Below are positions 11,644 to 22,984 of a DNA stretch of 64,000 bases, piece after piece. A program made the translations under genes and the position numbers. The notes under the pieces were generated by a model. The model was not told the origin of the DNA, made no database searches, and saw only the letters and a list, made by a program, of their open reading frames with translations. The DNA is from Erinaceus europaeus. Taxonomy: Eukaryota; Chordata; Mammalia; Eulipotyphla; Erinaceidae. The stretch spans positions 82,153,566 to 82,217,565 of the forward strand of contig NC_080175.1 in NCBI RefSeq assembly GCF_950295315.1, given 5' to 3'. Numbering within the stretch: the stretch's first letter is position 1; each line of letters opens with the position of its first letter.

Positions 11644-12556
11644 TTATAAGAGGTCTTTTAGAACCTCTTTCAGGGCCAGTTTGGTGATGGTTGCTTCCTT
11701 TAGCTGTTATTTGTCTAAGAAGGTTTTGATCCCTTCATCTAGTTTGAATGAAAGCCTAGCAGGATATATTATCCTTGGTTGAAACCCTTTTTCATTCAGG
11801 GCTTGATAGATATCTTGCCATTCTCTTCTGGCTTTTAGAGTTTGAGTGGAGAAGTCTGCAGATAATCTTATGGGTTTTCCCCTGTATGTGACTTTTTGTT
11901 TCTCTCTTGCAGCCTATAGGAGCCTTTCTTTATCCTTACTCATTCTCATTGTGACTACGATGTGTCTTGGTATCTTCAGGTCTGGGTTGATTCTGTTTGG
12001 TACTCTCTGGGCCTCTTGAATCTTGATGTCCTTTCTGTTATTCAGGTCTGGGATGTTTTATTCTATTATTTCCTCTAGAATGTTTCTTTCCCTTCCTCTC
12101 TTTCTTCCTCTGGTAGGCCAATTATACGAATGTTACTTCTTTTGAGATCATCCCATATGTCTCTGTTGTTGTTTTCAGTGTCTCTCAATCTCTTTTTAAG
12201 CTCTTTCACCTCTTTCTTTGTTTTCTCTAACTCATCCTCTGTCTGACTAATTCTGTTTTCTGCTTCTGTTAGTCTGCTTTCCCTTGCCTCAGCTTCTTTC
12301 TTCATTACAGCTATTTCAGCTTTCAGTTCTCTAATTGCCTCAAGATAATCAGTATTTTCCTTGGGGGTCTCAACTGTTGTTTCCCTAATACTGCCATTAC
12401 TTTCCTCCAATGTTGTTTTCATTTCTGTGATTAATAAGTTTATTATTGCTTGCATACTTTTTTATCTATGGTTACTTCTGGCTGATTTGTAGTTTCTTCT
12501 GGGCTCTTGTCTTCATTCATTGGAGTAGCAGTTTTATTTGTTTTTGATCTACCCAT
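11644..12556 (-). pseudogene. L1 ORF1 (RNA-binding coiled-coil protein), disrupted
   Basis: ORF1 protein normally trimerises and coats L1 RNA. An ATG at 12556 (MGRSKTNK...) opens the frame, which is lost by a frameshift just before 12455. From 12455 to 12075 the frame is open and shows a heptad-rich coiled coil (AEIAVMKKEAEARESRLTEA) and the start of the RRM (RSNIRIIGLPE). Past another frameshift the C-terminal domain follows (HIVVTMRMSKDKERLL), with in-frame stops near 11920 and 11700. The end is at TAA 11644, 60 bp before ORF2, a normal L1 spacing. Total about 304 codons, slightly short for mammals. Confidence 0.9.
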
Positions 12557-12784
12557 TTTTTGATTTATGTGTTTTTTTTTATGCTCTGTTTTTCCTTAGC
12601 TGTTGTGTCTTGAGTACAAGCATCACTGTACTAAATATCTTTATGACACTTGCACTCACCAACCTCAGGAATTACAATAGCAACTGAAGCAAGTATTGAA
12701 GCAGTTTAATCACTACCTATTAGCCAAACAATGTCTCCAGTCCATGAAAAAATAGTAACCAAATCCAAGTGAAGAAGAAAGAGA

Positions 12785-13780
12785 GAAGAAAGAAGGGATA
12801 GTAAGAACAGTTATGAAAATCTACTATCCACTGTATATTCTAGTTGTAACAAGAGGGAAAAGGGAAGTAGAGCAGAGATACACACATAGAGAGTCCTCTC
12901 TGAGTCAGATTTCTTCCCCAAAATAATTCCTAAATTCAGAAAGTCCAAGAAGAAGGAAGAAGTGTATGGCAAGATAAAAGAAAAAGGAAAAAGGGAGAGA
13001 AAAGAGAAAAGATAAGAAAAAGAGCTGTAATTAAAGTGTAGTGAAAGGAAAGTTTTTTTTGATTATTTTATTTTTAATTTAATTAATTGTATTTTATTTT
13101 TTTTTAATTAGCTAGGATGAGGAGGAAGGGGAGAGTCTATAGAGGAGGTAGGAGTATTGAGACAAGTTCTTCCCACAATAGATAAGATGCCCACTACCCT
13201 AGCAATGAAAGATACCCTAAGAGTTAATTCTGATCAACCTAAAGGGTGGGTGAAGATATATGCCTTTATATAATATTAATAATGAAATAGAGCAAGGTAC
13301 AAAAAAAACCCTGTCTCAGATTACCTCAAACCTCGTGAGCAGTGGCAGCTGATTCTTAAGAAATAAAAACAAACAAACAAACAAACAAAACCTCAGGACT
13401 AGAGAAGGATAGCTGAAATAGACAGTTATGCAAATCTACTATCCACTGTATATTCTAGGGGTAAGTAAAGGAGGAAGGGAAGTTGAGCAGAGATACTCGC
13501 AGTGAGAGTCCACTCTGAGTCAGAATTCTTCCCCAAAATAATTCCCAAACGTGTATCAGTGAATTCAGTGAAAGCACACTGTTTGGTGGTGTGGGGATGG
13601 GGCCTGTGGCTTTGGAAGCTGTAGGATTAAGGAAGAAAGGATGACAAGAATGAGAAAAAGGAAAAAACAAAGAGAGAAAAAAGAAAAAGATAAGAAAAAG
13701 AACAGTAATAAAAGAGCGATGGAAGGAAAGAGTTTTTTATTTAAAAAATTAAAAAAATTATTTAATTAGCTATGTGGGGG
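12785..13780 (-). repeat. Internal duplication in L1 5' UTR
   Basis: Segment 12785-13120 and segment 13398-13770 share aatctactatccactgtat, tcttccccaaaataattcc, ataagaaaaagag/aacag and the following ggaaag/A-T tract, in the same order and orientation, offset by about 614 bp. This resembles the monomeric 5' UTRs of some rodent L1s, though only two units are seen. Confidence 0.8.
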
Positions 13781-14152
13781 GGTTGGCTACTTAGAAAGAA
13801 AAAAGAAAGGACAGAGGTTTCAGAAGGGACTAGACTTAGAATGAATGATACTCCCTGGTGGGACAGGAATGTTGGTAAAGAAAGAAGCTCAGCAGGGGAA
13901 CCTGCTAGGAGCTGGTCCCCAGGGACTGGTTATGGGGGGGTTAGGGGAGGGAGGTGCACTTTGGAGATAATAATTTAAAAGAAAAAAATTTTTTTCTCTT
14001 TTTTTCTACTCTATTTTTTAACCCAAATTAAGTTATAGTCACCTTCTTGGTGTCATCGCTAGGACCCCTTATTGACTGGCCTACTAAAGGCAGAAAATCC
14101 GGCCGTTTCCAGAGGATGTGGTCAGAGCTCAAGCCACTAGCAGCTTCTCAGT

Positions 14153-14162
14153 CCGCCATCTT
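14153..14162 (-). promoter_or_regulatory. YY1-like site at L1 5' end
   Basis: Minus strand AAGATGGCGG. In human L1 a YY1 site at the same place directs correct transcript start. It also marks 14175 as close to the true element end. Confidence 0.75.
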
Positions 14163-14179
14163 CCAGGAACTCCCCCGTT

Positions 14180-14995
14180 TCTTCTTTGAGGAATGCATTT
14201 TGTAACTGTTTCCCATTTCTATTGTGAGAGGCCACCACTCCCAATTCTGGTGATTTGTCTGTCAATCATCCATGTGTAGTTATGCAACTATAATAAAACC
14301 CTGAGTGAAAATATTTTCTAGGTCACTAGTGTTAGAGTAAACTAATCTAGGGGATTTCTAGATGATTAAATCAAGACTTAATATTGGGAAAGAATATGGA
14401 AAAAAGGATTTGGGGGCTTCTTCCTGGAAAAGTTTTTTGAAATTGAACAAGATAGTGGAGCCAGGTAGTGATGAACTTGGTTGAATACACATGAGGAAAA
14501 AATAAAATTAAATGAAAAAAATCCAGCATAGGTAATTAAGACATATGGAATAAGGTTGCAAATTCATAACAATCTCACTTGATATTTCAAATGACCAATT
14601 TAACAACCTCTAAGAAACTATCATTTCTTTTAGACCACCATTTATCTGCAAGAGATTGGGTAGGAGGAATAGTTGCAAATATTAAAATGTTTGCCAGATA
14701 ATTATTTTTGAAAAATATTTATTTATCAAAGGGTTCTAAGATATGAGAGGCAGGGGATGTTTAGGACCTAGAACATAAGCAGAATATTAAAACTCTCTTC
14801 CTTCTCCTGTTTCTCTCCTTTCTGTCTTCCCCTGTGGTAAAGAACGATGTTAATATATTCTGGGTGTGGTGTGCAGACACCTATTACAGGAAGATATGGT
14901 GTACGTAGGTTAAAAGAACAGTTTTGAACATCATTACTTCCCCCCAATAAAGCCATACAAAGGTTTACTTATGTGTTAATAAGAAAATGACCAAG
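14180..14995. other. Single-copy DNA with a SINE scrap
   Basis: Mostly AT-rich and unassigned. At 14457-14500 a head-only SINE type B remnant (ggtagtgatgaacttggttgaa) runs straight into A-rich sequence. The part 14755-14980 has hints of an old L1 3' UTR but is too diverged to call. Confidence 0.45.
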
Positions 14996-14999
14996 AGGC

Positions 15000-15115
15000 A
15001 GAAAGAGGACCAGAGTATGACTCTGGAAGATGCAGTGCAGAGGATGGAAATCAGGATTCCTTGCTTGAAAGTCCATTGCTCTTACTGCTGCACAACTCAC
15101 TTAGCTGCCAGATAA
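15000..15115 (-). mobile_element. Old SINE remnant
   Basis: Read on the minus strand, a tRNA-like head near 15110 (ggcagctaagtgagttgtgc) with a weak B box. Low identity. Confidence 0.4.
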
Positions 15116-15117
15116 TT

Positions 15118-16015
15118 GATTTTAGAGAAAAAAAAGCCAGTTTACTTTATCCATCTATTTGATTATTGCCAACAAAAAACCTTATTTGATTGATATATCA
15201 CCTTTTTTCAATATAATATGAGTAGATTAGGATAATTTTAGCTAAGCTGACAAAATTAACATTTAAAAAATTGAGTTAATTATATATTATATTTCAATTC
15301 ACATATTTGATGAGCATACATGAAATGAGAATCTGAATCCTACATCTTACTTTTATACTAATTAGTGGATGTCATATGAGAAATGAATGTAAATGTTTTG
15401 AAACGGTTGCAAAGAAAATGTTAATGTATTTAGATCCATTTTTGCCTTTAAATTGGGTGCTGCTAAAATTGTAAATCCTATATTACTTTTTTGAAGTTTT
15501 ATTAGCAGTTATAAAATGATTAGTTTAACCTAATGAATTTATATTAAACTCAGGTACTTAATCATACTGTGTAAAATTCATTACGTATTACTTTTGCTTA
15601 ATTTATAGCACATATTAATGAGAATGTCACAGTTTAAAATATCTTAGTGCTGCTTTTGTAGAAACTATGCATTTTGGTAGTTTCTTATTTGATTGCCACT
15701 CTTTTGGAAAAAAAATAAAACTCTAGCTCAAAGTATTATTTTCCTCATTCATCATGTAGGAATAATTTATTACTGAGAAGTTTTGTTTGTATGTAAAGCT
15801 TTACTTCTGATTCTACCTTGTCCCGATATAGTAACCCATTTTTAAAGATATTTCTCTACTATATTACTGAATGTCTTCAGGGGGATGTTCAGGGTACTAG
15901 ATTCCTTCAATTTGGGGTAATTTCCCCCATATTTGAAGTGTTAATACCGAAATAGACCAACACTAATTTCCAGTCATTTGTCCTAATGGAGACATTTCAC
16001 TTGTTTACAATATAT
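15118..16015. other. Single-copy AT-rich DNA
   Basis: About 900 bases free of the repeat families seen here. No ORF or RNA signature was seen, and it is less interrupted by repeats than its surroundings. Confidence 0.5.
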
Positions 16016-16019
16016 ATAT

Positions 16020-16075
16020 ATGCTGATCCTTGCACTTTGCACCATGTGTGCCACCACCCAGACCCCTGGGTATAT
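16020..16075 (-). mobile_element. SINE type B head remnant
   Basis: Plus-strand gatccttgcactttgcacc...gtgccaccacccagacccc is the reverse complement of a type B head; body and tail are missing. Confidence 0.6.
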
Positions 16076-16183
16076 ATTTTTTTAGTATGGGGCAAGGGGA
16101 AGTTTAGTGCATTGTACAGTCTTCATTGGCCAGTTCTTTTCAGTCAGGGTGCTGGGGAACTTACTGTTATAAAAGTATTTCTC

Positions 16184-16393
16184 TGGGGGCCAGGCGGTGG
16201 CACACTTGGTTAAGTGCACACATTACAGTGAATAAGGATCTCGGTTCAAGCCCCTGGTCCCCACCTGCAGAGGGAAAGCTTCACGAGTAGTGAAGCAGGA
16301 TTTCAGGTGTCTCTCTGTCTCTCTCCCTCTCTGGCTTCCCCTCTCAATTTCTCAGTCTCTATACAATAATAAATAAAACATTAAAAAACATTA
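16184..16393 (+). mobile_element. SINE type B
   Basis: Head gggggccaggcggtggcacacttggttaag, B box ggttcaagccc, body ccccacctgcagagggaaag, CT tract and A tail. Flanked by aaagtatttctc and aaaatatttctc, a 12-bp TSD with one mismatch. Confidence 0.93.
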
Positions 16394-16399
16394 AAAATA

Positions 16400-17025
16400 T
16401 TTCTCAATCCAATAAAAAAACTTAATATTTTCCAGGGGGAGACTGAGATATAGTTTATTCTTAGAAGGCTCTAGAATTTGTCTTCCTTAATATTAGAGAC
16501 CCTAATAGTTTTGACCAGAAGAAAAGAGGGTAAGTGTACACAGGTTAGATTTCCTGGACTACAGGTTTAACAAATTTTAGGTATAAAAACAAAGCCATCT
16601 ATAGATGCCAATGGAGAAATCAAACCAAAACTTTATAATGTTGTAGAAATAAAATAACAAAGGGCTTCAAAAGGCAATAATGAACTTTTATAACTCAAAA
16701 TCAGAGAACAAAATCTAGAGGGAATTATCAAATACCCTGAAGTATAGTAAACAGAGTAATTTATTAGAAATAATATAGAATAAAACAGAAAAGTATGCCA
16801 TAAACACTGATCTGTCAATAAATGTCTTCCTCAGAAGTTAGAAAAGAAAAACCTGGAGATTATAGCCATTGAATTTAGAAGGAAGAGATAATATTTATTA
16901 AAATCATAAAATATAAAATACAAATATCAAGTAAAACTAAGCAAATGTGTAATAACATGTTTAAAATATTTTCTTAATAATTTTAAATTTTCAAAGAAAA
17001 TTACTAGCTTTTAAAAAATGAAAAA
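16400..17025. other. AT-rich DNA, unassigned
   Basis: Part of 16570-16900 has the A-rich, codon-like look of an eroded plus-strand L1 segment, but no block could be matched to the two L1s here. Otherwise nothing seen. Confidence 0.4.
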
Positions 17026-17028
17026 AAT

Positions 17029-17135
17029 AAGGGCCATGTAGTGGTGCTAGGTGCACATGATGCCATGCACAAGAGCCAGGTTCAAGCCCCTACTCCCCCA
17101 CTACAGAGAAGCTTCATAAAATTATAAAATTGCCC

Positions 17136-17180
<45 letters not shown>

Positions 17181-17365
17181 ATCTATCTATCTATCTATCT
17201 ATCTATCTATTTATCTCTATCCCCTCTTCCTCTCTCAATTTATCTCTGTCCTACCAAATAAAGGGGAAAAAATGACACCAGGAACAGTGGATTCATCATG
17301 CAAGCCTGAGCTCCAGAGATAATCTTGATGACAATAAATAAATAAATAAATAAATAAATACTGAC
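17029..17365 (+). mobile_element. Long-form SINE with internal (TATC)n
   Basis: Head gggccatgtagtggtgctagg, B box ggttcaagccc, then the pyrimidine body expanded into about 18 TATC units (17134-17212), the long-form 3' segment with gaacagtggattcatcatgc, and an (AATA)n tail at 17334-17361. The microsatellites grew inside the SINE. Confidence 0.88.
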
Positions 17366-17399
17366 AGAAATAAGATTCTAACTGCCAATCTTAACTTTA

Positions 17400-17790
17400 A
17401 AATTGATTTTGCCAAATAAAAAAAACTCCATAAAGAAATTTTCAGGTTCATATTTATCTGTCAGTGATTTAATCTTAAACTTTCAATATAAATTTTAATA
17501 GTCTCTTTTAGAAAAGTAAATAATTGTGTGTACTTAGACACCAGACAAATTTCTATTTCTAATATAACAAGTATATTAAAATAGAGAGTGATAGAGAGGG
17601 GAGAGAGATAGTCTTTGAATTTTCAGAGCTGGTCTGGAACTGTCTCTATGTACAAAACTAGAGAGAACAGTGACATTAACTAAGCTATAAAAACATCAAT
17701 TACTACCTTATGGGACTTAAAAACCACTGCGTTGCCCTCATCCAGACACATTTTCACAGAAAGCGTTCTTCCTGTCTCCAGATAAGAAAT
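17400..17790. other. Single-copy AT-rich DNA
   Basis: A short gagaga stretch at 17585-17610 may be the body of a lost SINE; no head or tail can be found. Nothing else seen. Confidence 0.45.
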
Positions 17791-17794
17791 ACTA

Positions 17795-17890
17795 TGAGGG
17801 GCTGAAATGTAGCTCACAAAGTAGGGCGAGGGTTTTGCCCTGTGCAGGCCTAGTTTAGAGCTCCAGCACCAGAGAATTGACTTGGCGTTA
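17795..17890 (+). mobile_element. Old SINE, type E head
   Basis: gaggggctgaaatgtagctcac is the E-type A-box region and agctccagcaccag the distal part. Confidence 0.5.
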
Positions 17891-17914
17891 GATGTCTTTT
17901 TTAAAATTAAATTA

Positions 17915-17995
17915 AATTTATTTATAAAATAAGAAATAGAAAATATTGACCAAACCATAGGATAAGAGGGGTAAAATCCCACACATACTTATAAT
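17915..17995 (-). mobile_element. L1 3'-terminal fragment
   Basis: Plus strand tttataaaataagaaa...gaccaaaccataggataagagg, the reverse complement of the last 80 nt of the L1 3' UTR (compare 41180-41230). Confidence 0.8.
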
Positions 17996-18119
17996 GTATT
18001 TCTGCCTTTCTTTGTCTCTCTGCTTTTCTCTCTGAAAGGAGTGAGGAGAGAATGCAGGCTTAGGAGAAGTGAAATCATGCAGAGGAACACAACATGAAAA
18101 AAAATAGTAAAATGACAGT

Positions 18120-19590
18120 GAAAGAGATTGAATATTGATACAAAAATTTTAAAATTATTGTCATGACTTCTTTAAGGGAATAGGGCCAAAAGTAAAAAGG
18201 TTTATCTGGAATCAGAAAGTACCCAGGACCACCTAAGCAATCTTCAGAAGAACAGAACAAGATTGCAGAATTACTTTCTGACCTCAAATTATACTTCAAG
18301 ACTTCTGGGATATAAACTGCCTACCTACTATTGGAACAAAAGCAGGCACATATATCAATGGAATAGAATTGAGAGTATAGCACCCATAGCTATGGACAAC
18401 TAATTTTTGACAAACAAGAAGAAAATATTAAGTGGAGAAAGGAGAGTTTCTTCAACAAATAATTTTGGGAAAATTGAACTGAAACATACAGAAAAATGAA
18501 ATTAGGTCACCACACCACATATCATCACGCATAACCTCAGTTCCAAGTGGTTCAAAGAATTGGACATCATGCCCGAAATATAAAATACTTAGAAGAAAAC
18601 ATTAGCAGAACAATTCACAATATATGATTGAGAAGTGTCTTTGAAGACCCAAGTCCAACTACAAAGAAAAAATAAATAATTAAACCGGTGGAACTATATC
18701 AGACTGAAAAGTTTCTGAACAGCAGAGGGAACCATCACCAAACCAGAAAGTCACCTAGCAAACTGGGAGAAAGGCCTAATAACCAAACTATATAAAAACT
18801 TTACTAAACTTAGCAACAAAAAACAAATAACCAAATAAAATAATGGAGATACAACATGGACAGAAACTTCACTAAAGAAAACACCTAGAATGCCGATATA
18901 GATAAGAAAAAAATGCTCAAAATAATTGATTATTAAGGGAATGCACAAAAAGATAATTTACACCTGTACGTATGTCGTACCTTATTCAGAAAGGACAGAA
19001 ACAAGTGTTAGTGAGAATGTAGTCAAAGGAGCACTTTAGCACTGCTGTTGGTAATGTAAAGTGTCCCAGTTCCTTGGAAAATAGTATAAAGAGTTCTCAG
19101 AACATGGATCAACACTATGACCTGTCAATTTCTCTCCTGAAAATATAGACAAAAGAAGCAAAATCACTTCTTCCAAGAAATGTATGTACACCTATGTTCA
19201 TGGAAGCACACTTTTGAACTGCCAAAATTTGGAAGCAGCCTAGATCCCCAACAGCAGATGAGTGGCCAAAATGTTTGATATATATATATCATGAGTGCTA
19301 CTCAACTATTCAAAATGATCACCCCCTTTGCCTTATTTTGGATAAATCTTCAAGTAATCATGTAAAGTGAGATAAACCAAAAGAAGAGAAAGAATAAACT
19401 GGATTACCTCACTGATAGGTAGAATTTAAGAACCAAGGACATAAAGGGAGAAGATAAGTGGAACTTGGACTTGGGCATGGTACAGTTTTTTGGGGGGAAG
19501 CATAGGAGCTTGAAGAGAGGGCATGGGGTGGATCCTGGTACACGGTGGTGAGAAAGCACCTAATTTGGGGTTGAGAGTGTTTTCAGAGTC
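18120..19590 (+). mobile_element. Old L1, ORF2 C-terminal half plus 3' UTR
   Basis: Sense L1 in degraded form. The segment taccaaga/ataga...tggaatagaattgagag (18350) lies in the ORF2 C-terminal third; 18680-19420 follows ORF2 to its end (aaagtgagataaaccaaa at 19365); then a 3' UTR with ggacttgggcatggtaca. Stops in all frames. 5'-truncated; the exact left edge is uncertain. Confidence 0.8.
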
Positions 19591-19681
19591 CTACCACAGG
19601 AATATGAGTGTTTTTTTGTGTGTGTGTGGTAACACACAGAGTACTTCTGTCTTCCTATCTTGTTCCACTTTTTCATTCATT

Positions 19682-19785
19682 TGGCCTAATAACCAAACTA
19701 TAGAAAAAAACTTCACTAAATTTAACAACAAACAAACAAAGAAATGGGGAGAGAACATGGACAGATGAGTGGCCAAAATATTCAG
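19682..19785 (+). mobile_element. Rearranged L1 piece duplicating neighbour sequence
   Basis: ggcctaataaccaaactata at 19682 repeats 18773 in the adjacent L1, then jumps at acatggacag to gatgagtggccaaaat, which lies about 400 bp further on in that L1 (19257). An internally deleted copy of the same region. Confidence 0.7.
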
Positions 19786-19842
19786 TCCCTTATCTACTGC
19801 ACCATCTCCTGAACCACAATAAAGCAAATCTGAGGAAGAAGA

Positions 19843-19849
19843 AAGAAAA

Positions 19850-19882
<33 letters not shown>

Positions 19883-19908
19883 TAAAGGAAGAGAAGGAGA
19901 AGGGAAAT
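19843..19908. repeat. Purine (GGA/GAA) tract
   Basis: A/G-only run rich in gaggag units. Confidence 0.9.
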
Positions 19909-20182
19909 AAATATTTCATTTATGCTCTGGAACCATGCTGACTTCAGAATAGTGATTGTGTTTTTCTCTAGTGTAGAACTCTTCTTTCAACTGATTATAT
20001 TGAATTGCTTGTATCTAAAATATACCTTTCATTTGCATTAGTTTCTTGTGTGATACATAGGTGAGTGAAAAGAAAAGGTTGTAAATGTTTGTCATGAACA
20101 AAAAATGGCATCATCCTGCCTCTACCTCAACCTTCTCTCTCAACTCTTAGTGTGTGTGTGAGTGCGAATATATATATATTTT

Positions 20183-20232
20183 AGCAGAGGCTGGGGGGTG
20201 GCACACCTGGCTGAGCACACATGTTCCATATA
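20183..20232 (+). mobile_element. SINE type B head remnant
   Basis: gaggctggggggtggcacacctggctgagcacacatg stops abruptly at 20226 before a tatata stretch; B box, body and tail are absent. Confidence 0.7.
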
Positions 20233-20239
20233 TAGCCAT

Positions 20240-20960
20240 ATATTTACATATGTATTTATATGGTTAGAAGGGTTAGAAGTGATGTAATTAAAAAAATTAC
20301 AGTAGCATGACTAAGCAAGAATTACTTATACATCTTGCTATGAATTCAATGCATTTTCCATTTTATATGGGGTATGATACATAATTATTAATTAATAAGA
20401 TAAGCCCTAACAAGAGAACTACTTTCTCTTGACAGAAATTTTAATAAAACATTTTCTCTTATCGAACTTCAAAACTTTACTGATACCTGAAAATAGGGCA
20501 GTTACTGGAATTCATGTTTATTTCAGCATGTTAAATGATCTTGAACATTCATTATATTTGATATTTACAGAAACTTTTAACTGTTTTATAAGTTAATGAA
20601 CAAATTGCAACTTGCCACCTTGCTCTATACCTCAAGATAAATTGAGGAAGAGATACTGTTTTCATCTTCATGAGGAAGTAAAATGTGATAGATGAAATGT
20701 CAGAGCATTGTAATAAATGCAAAAGCTAATAGCCTATTAATCCTACTTGATATGTGATGTATCAAATTAAGAAAGATTATTTCTACACTGCATTTACATT
20801 TTTCTTTTGCATCCTTTCGGGCTAAAAATATTGGGCTTCACTGTTACAACCCAGAGCTTACTTTTATATAACAGACCAATACATTGAAATTGAAAGTAAG
20901 GAAGTACAACTATTTAAATTTTAATACTCCTGTTTAGATACTAACTTACATAAACTTATA
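20240..20960. other. Single-copy AT-rich DNA
   Basis: No repeat family, RNA gene or ORF seen over about 700 bases. Confidence 0.5.
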
Positions 20961-20973
20961 GATATAAAATGTG

Positions 20974-21249
20974 TGGCAGCATAGCGTGTTAAGTGCAGGT
21001 GGTGCAAAGCGCAAGAATCGGTGTAAGGATCCCGGTTCGAGCCCCCGACTCCCCATCTGCAGGAGAGTTCCTTCACAGGCGGTGAAGCAGCTCTGCAGGT
21101 GTCTCTTTTTCTCTCTCCCTCTCTGTCTTCCCCTCCTCTCTCCATTTCTCTCTGTCCTATCCAACAACAATGACATCAATAACAACAATAGTAACTACAA
21201 CAAGAAATCAAGGGCAACAAAAAAACAAAGAAACAAATAAATATTAAAA
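20974..21249 (+). mobile_element. SINE type A
   Basis: Head (tggcagcatagcgtgttaag), B box ggttcgagccc, body ccccatctgcaggagag, caacaa region, A tail. TSD gatataaaatgtg (20961-20973) versus gataaaaaatgtg (21250-21262), one mismatch. Confidence 0.94.
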
Positions 21250-21400
21250 GATAAAAAATGTGATAGATATATTCCTATGTTATGGATATTTTCAAATATA
21301 TTGCTATATCATGTATATTATGTCATGTATGCAAAAATAGGGAAAGCTTGATTTCAGCACACCACTGAAAAGTTTCAACTGAAGAATGTAACTTTTTAAA

Positions 21401-21607
21401 TAAAGTATTTTATCTTTATTTATTTATTGGATAGACACAGCCAGAAATAGAGACAGAAAGGGGAGAGATAGAACGAGGGAAAAGGAGAGACACCTGCAGT
21501 ACTGCTTCACAACTTGCCAAGCTTTCCCGGTGCAGGTGGGGAATCCAGGTACTTGTGCACTGCAGTGTGTGCGCTCCGTGAGGTGTACCACCACTGGGCC
21601 CAATAAC
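21401..21607 (-). mobile_element. SINE type B
   Basis: Plus strand runs from tail (atctttatttatttattgg) through cacctgcagtactgcttcac to the head (gtgtaccaccactgggcc). Flanked by gtaactttttaaa (21388-21400) and gtaactctttaaa (21608-21620), a 13-bp TSD with one mismatch. Confidence 0.94.
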
Positions 21608-21624
21608 GTAACTCTTTAAAACCT

Positions 21625-22080
21625 CAGCTGTCAATATATTTGTCTTTATTTGGAAATGATCAAATATACAACAACATTGACTTTAGTGTTCTTCAAATAC
21701 AGAGTGCTCCCTCTAATTGCTATGTTAAATATATTTATAGCTTAAAACACACATATTTTATATTATTTCTTATATGCTCTGTAGACTCACATCCAAAATG
21801 TGAAATGTAACATAAAATTTCCAATATTACAGGATGTGTTTTTGAACATGTGCAGTGACATGTTACATGTAGTATAGTTCACACAATAAGCTGATGTTCA
21901 AAATAAAGGTAGGATTATTTTAAAATTCAATTTGTATTTGTAAAAAGAAATTCCATCATAAGTGTAGAAACATTTCCTTGTCTAAAATATTAAATATTGA
22001 AAAGAGAATGAGGAATAAAACTGTTTTAATTTAAAATGTTTTGGCTAATGCTTTCATCTAAGACTACAGTTCTTTGTTAT
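21625..22080. other. Single-copy AT-rich DNA
   Basis: Nothing recognisable between two SINEs. Confidence 0.5.
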
Positions 22081-22089
22081 TCATGTGCT

Positions 22090-22380
22090 TATCTCTCTTT
22101 TTTTTCATTTTGTTTCCAGGATTACCACTGGAGCTTGGTTCCTGCACTATAAATCCATTGCCCCTCTGGCCATTTTTTCTCTATTTTGTCAGATAGGACA
22201 GAGAGAAACTAAGAGACTGAGAGAGGAGGAGGAGACAGAGAAGGAGACAGATAGATACCGCAATTGCTGGTCTAGCACTTGTGAAGCTTCCCCCCTGTCG
22301 ATGGAGAGCTAAGGGCTCGAACCCGGATCCTTGCACTTAGAATTATGTGCACTTAACCTGGTGCACCATCGCCTGGTCCC
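22090..22380 (-). mobile_element. Long-form SINE
   Basis: Minus strand starts gggaccaggcgatggtgcacc, B box gggttcgagccc at 22315, body, then the long-form 3' segment (plus strand tttccaggattaccactgg...cccctctggcc at 22116-22170) and a T run as A tail. The head resembles type B while the 3' half is long-form. Confidence 0.9.
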
Positions 22381-22389
22381 TACTTTACT

Positions 22390-22760
22390 GCTCTTAATAA
22401 CTCCTATAGACCATGACAAATTCAACGGTTTGTAAATTCATTGTAACATATGGCAAAGCACAATAATAATTTTCTGATTTGTGGATATGTTTTCTGAAGA
22501 ACTTCCTTCTCTATAATCTAAAAATGATTAAATCAAAGTTACCACCATAGAGAGTTCTGAGAATTGAACTATATGTTTCTTTAATTTCCCACTTATTGCA
22601 AATGAATTTTAGATCATAGGAAATGTCCTCAGTATGTAAAAATTATGTTTATTCATTATATTTAAACTTTTAGAATCCTAATATGTCTTTGGTAGAGTCA
22701 ATCTATAGTTCCTTAGACAAGTATTTTCATTATTTTTGAATAAATGGCTTCTGAGCTTAA
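22390..22760. other. Single-copy AT-rich DNA
   Basis: Nothing recognisable. Confidence 0.5.
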
Positions 22761-22779
22761 AACATTAAATACTCATCCA

Positions 22780-22978
22780 TGGGAGGCAGTTGTAGGTACA
22801 CCAGGTTGAGCAAAGACATTGGACAGTGCACGAGGACATGGGCACCTACCTCTGGGCCACACCTGGAAGGCAGAAACTTCATGCATGTACAGTGCTACAG
22901 GACTCTCTCTCTCTCTCTCTTCCTATCTCTCCCTCCCCTCTCAATTCCTGTCTCTATCCAAAATAAATAAATAAATAT
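22780..22978 (+). mobile_element. SINE type B, diverged
   Basis: Head gggaggcagttgtaggtacaccaggttgag, degenerate B box, a (CT)n body (22902-22921) and an (AATA)n tail. No firm TSD. Confidence 0.82.
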
Positions 22979-22984
22979 CCACAA

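Larger units (their letters stand above)
7372..14175 (-). mobile_element. Near full-length L1 (copy 1), 3' end missing
   Basis: Minus-strand L1 in the order 5' UTR (14175-12557), ORF1 (12556-11644), ORF2 (11583-7786) and the start of the 3' UTR (7785-7372). The 5' end carries an AAGATGGCGG motif 10-20 nt from the edge, as in other mammalian L1s, so the element is complete at its 5' end. The 3' UTR stops at aactttgaaaag, which in copy 2 (26450-26465) continues for another 0.9 kb; no A tail and no TSD are visible. Frameshifts and stops in both ORFs show it is dead. Confidence 0.95.
12557..14175 (-). promoter_or_regulatory. L1 5' UTR / internal promoter region
   Basis: About 1.6 kb between the element's 5' end and ORF1. 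It holds A/G-rich tracts and two related segments (see repeat 12785-13780), and its first 100 nt are the only G+C-rich part. Mammalian L1 5' UTRs carry an internal RNA polymerase II promoter; activity here is inferred only. Confidence 0.8.

Noticed and set aside
17134..17212. CRISPR-like or satellite array
   Set aside because: Simple (TATC)n microsatellite inside a SINE; no spacers.
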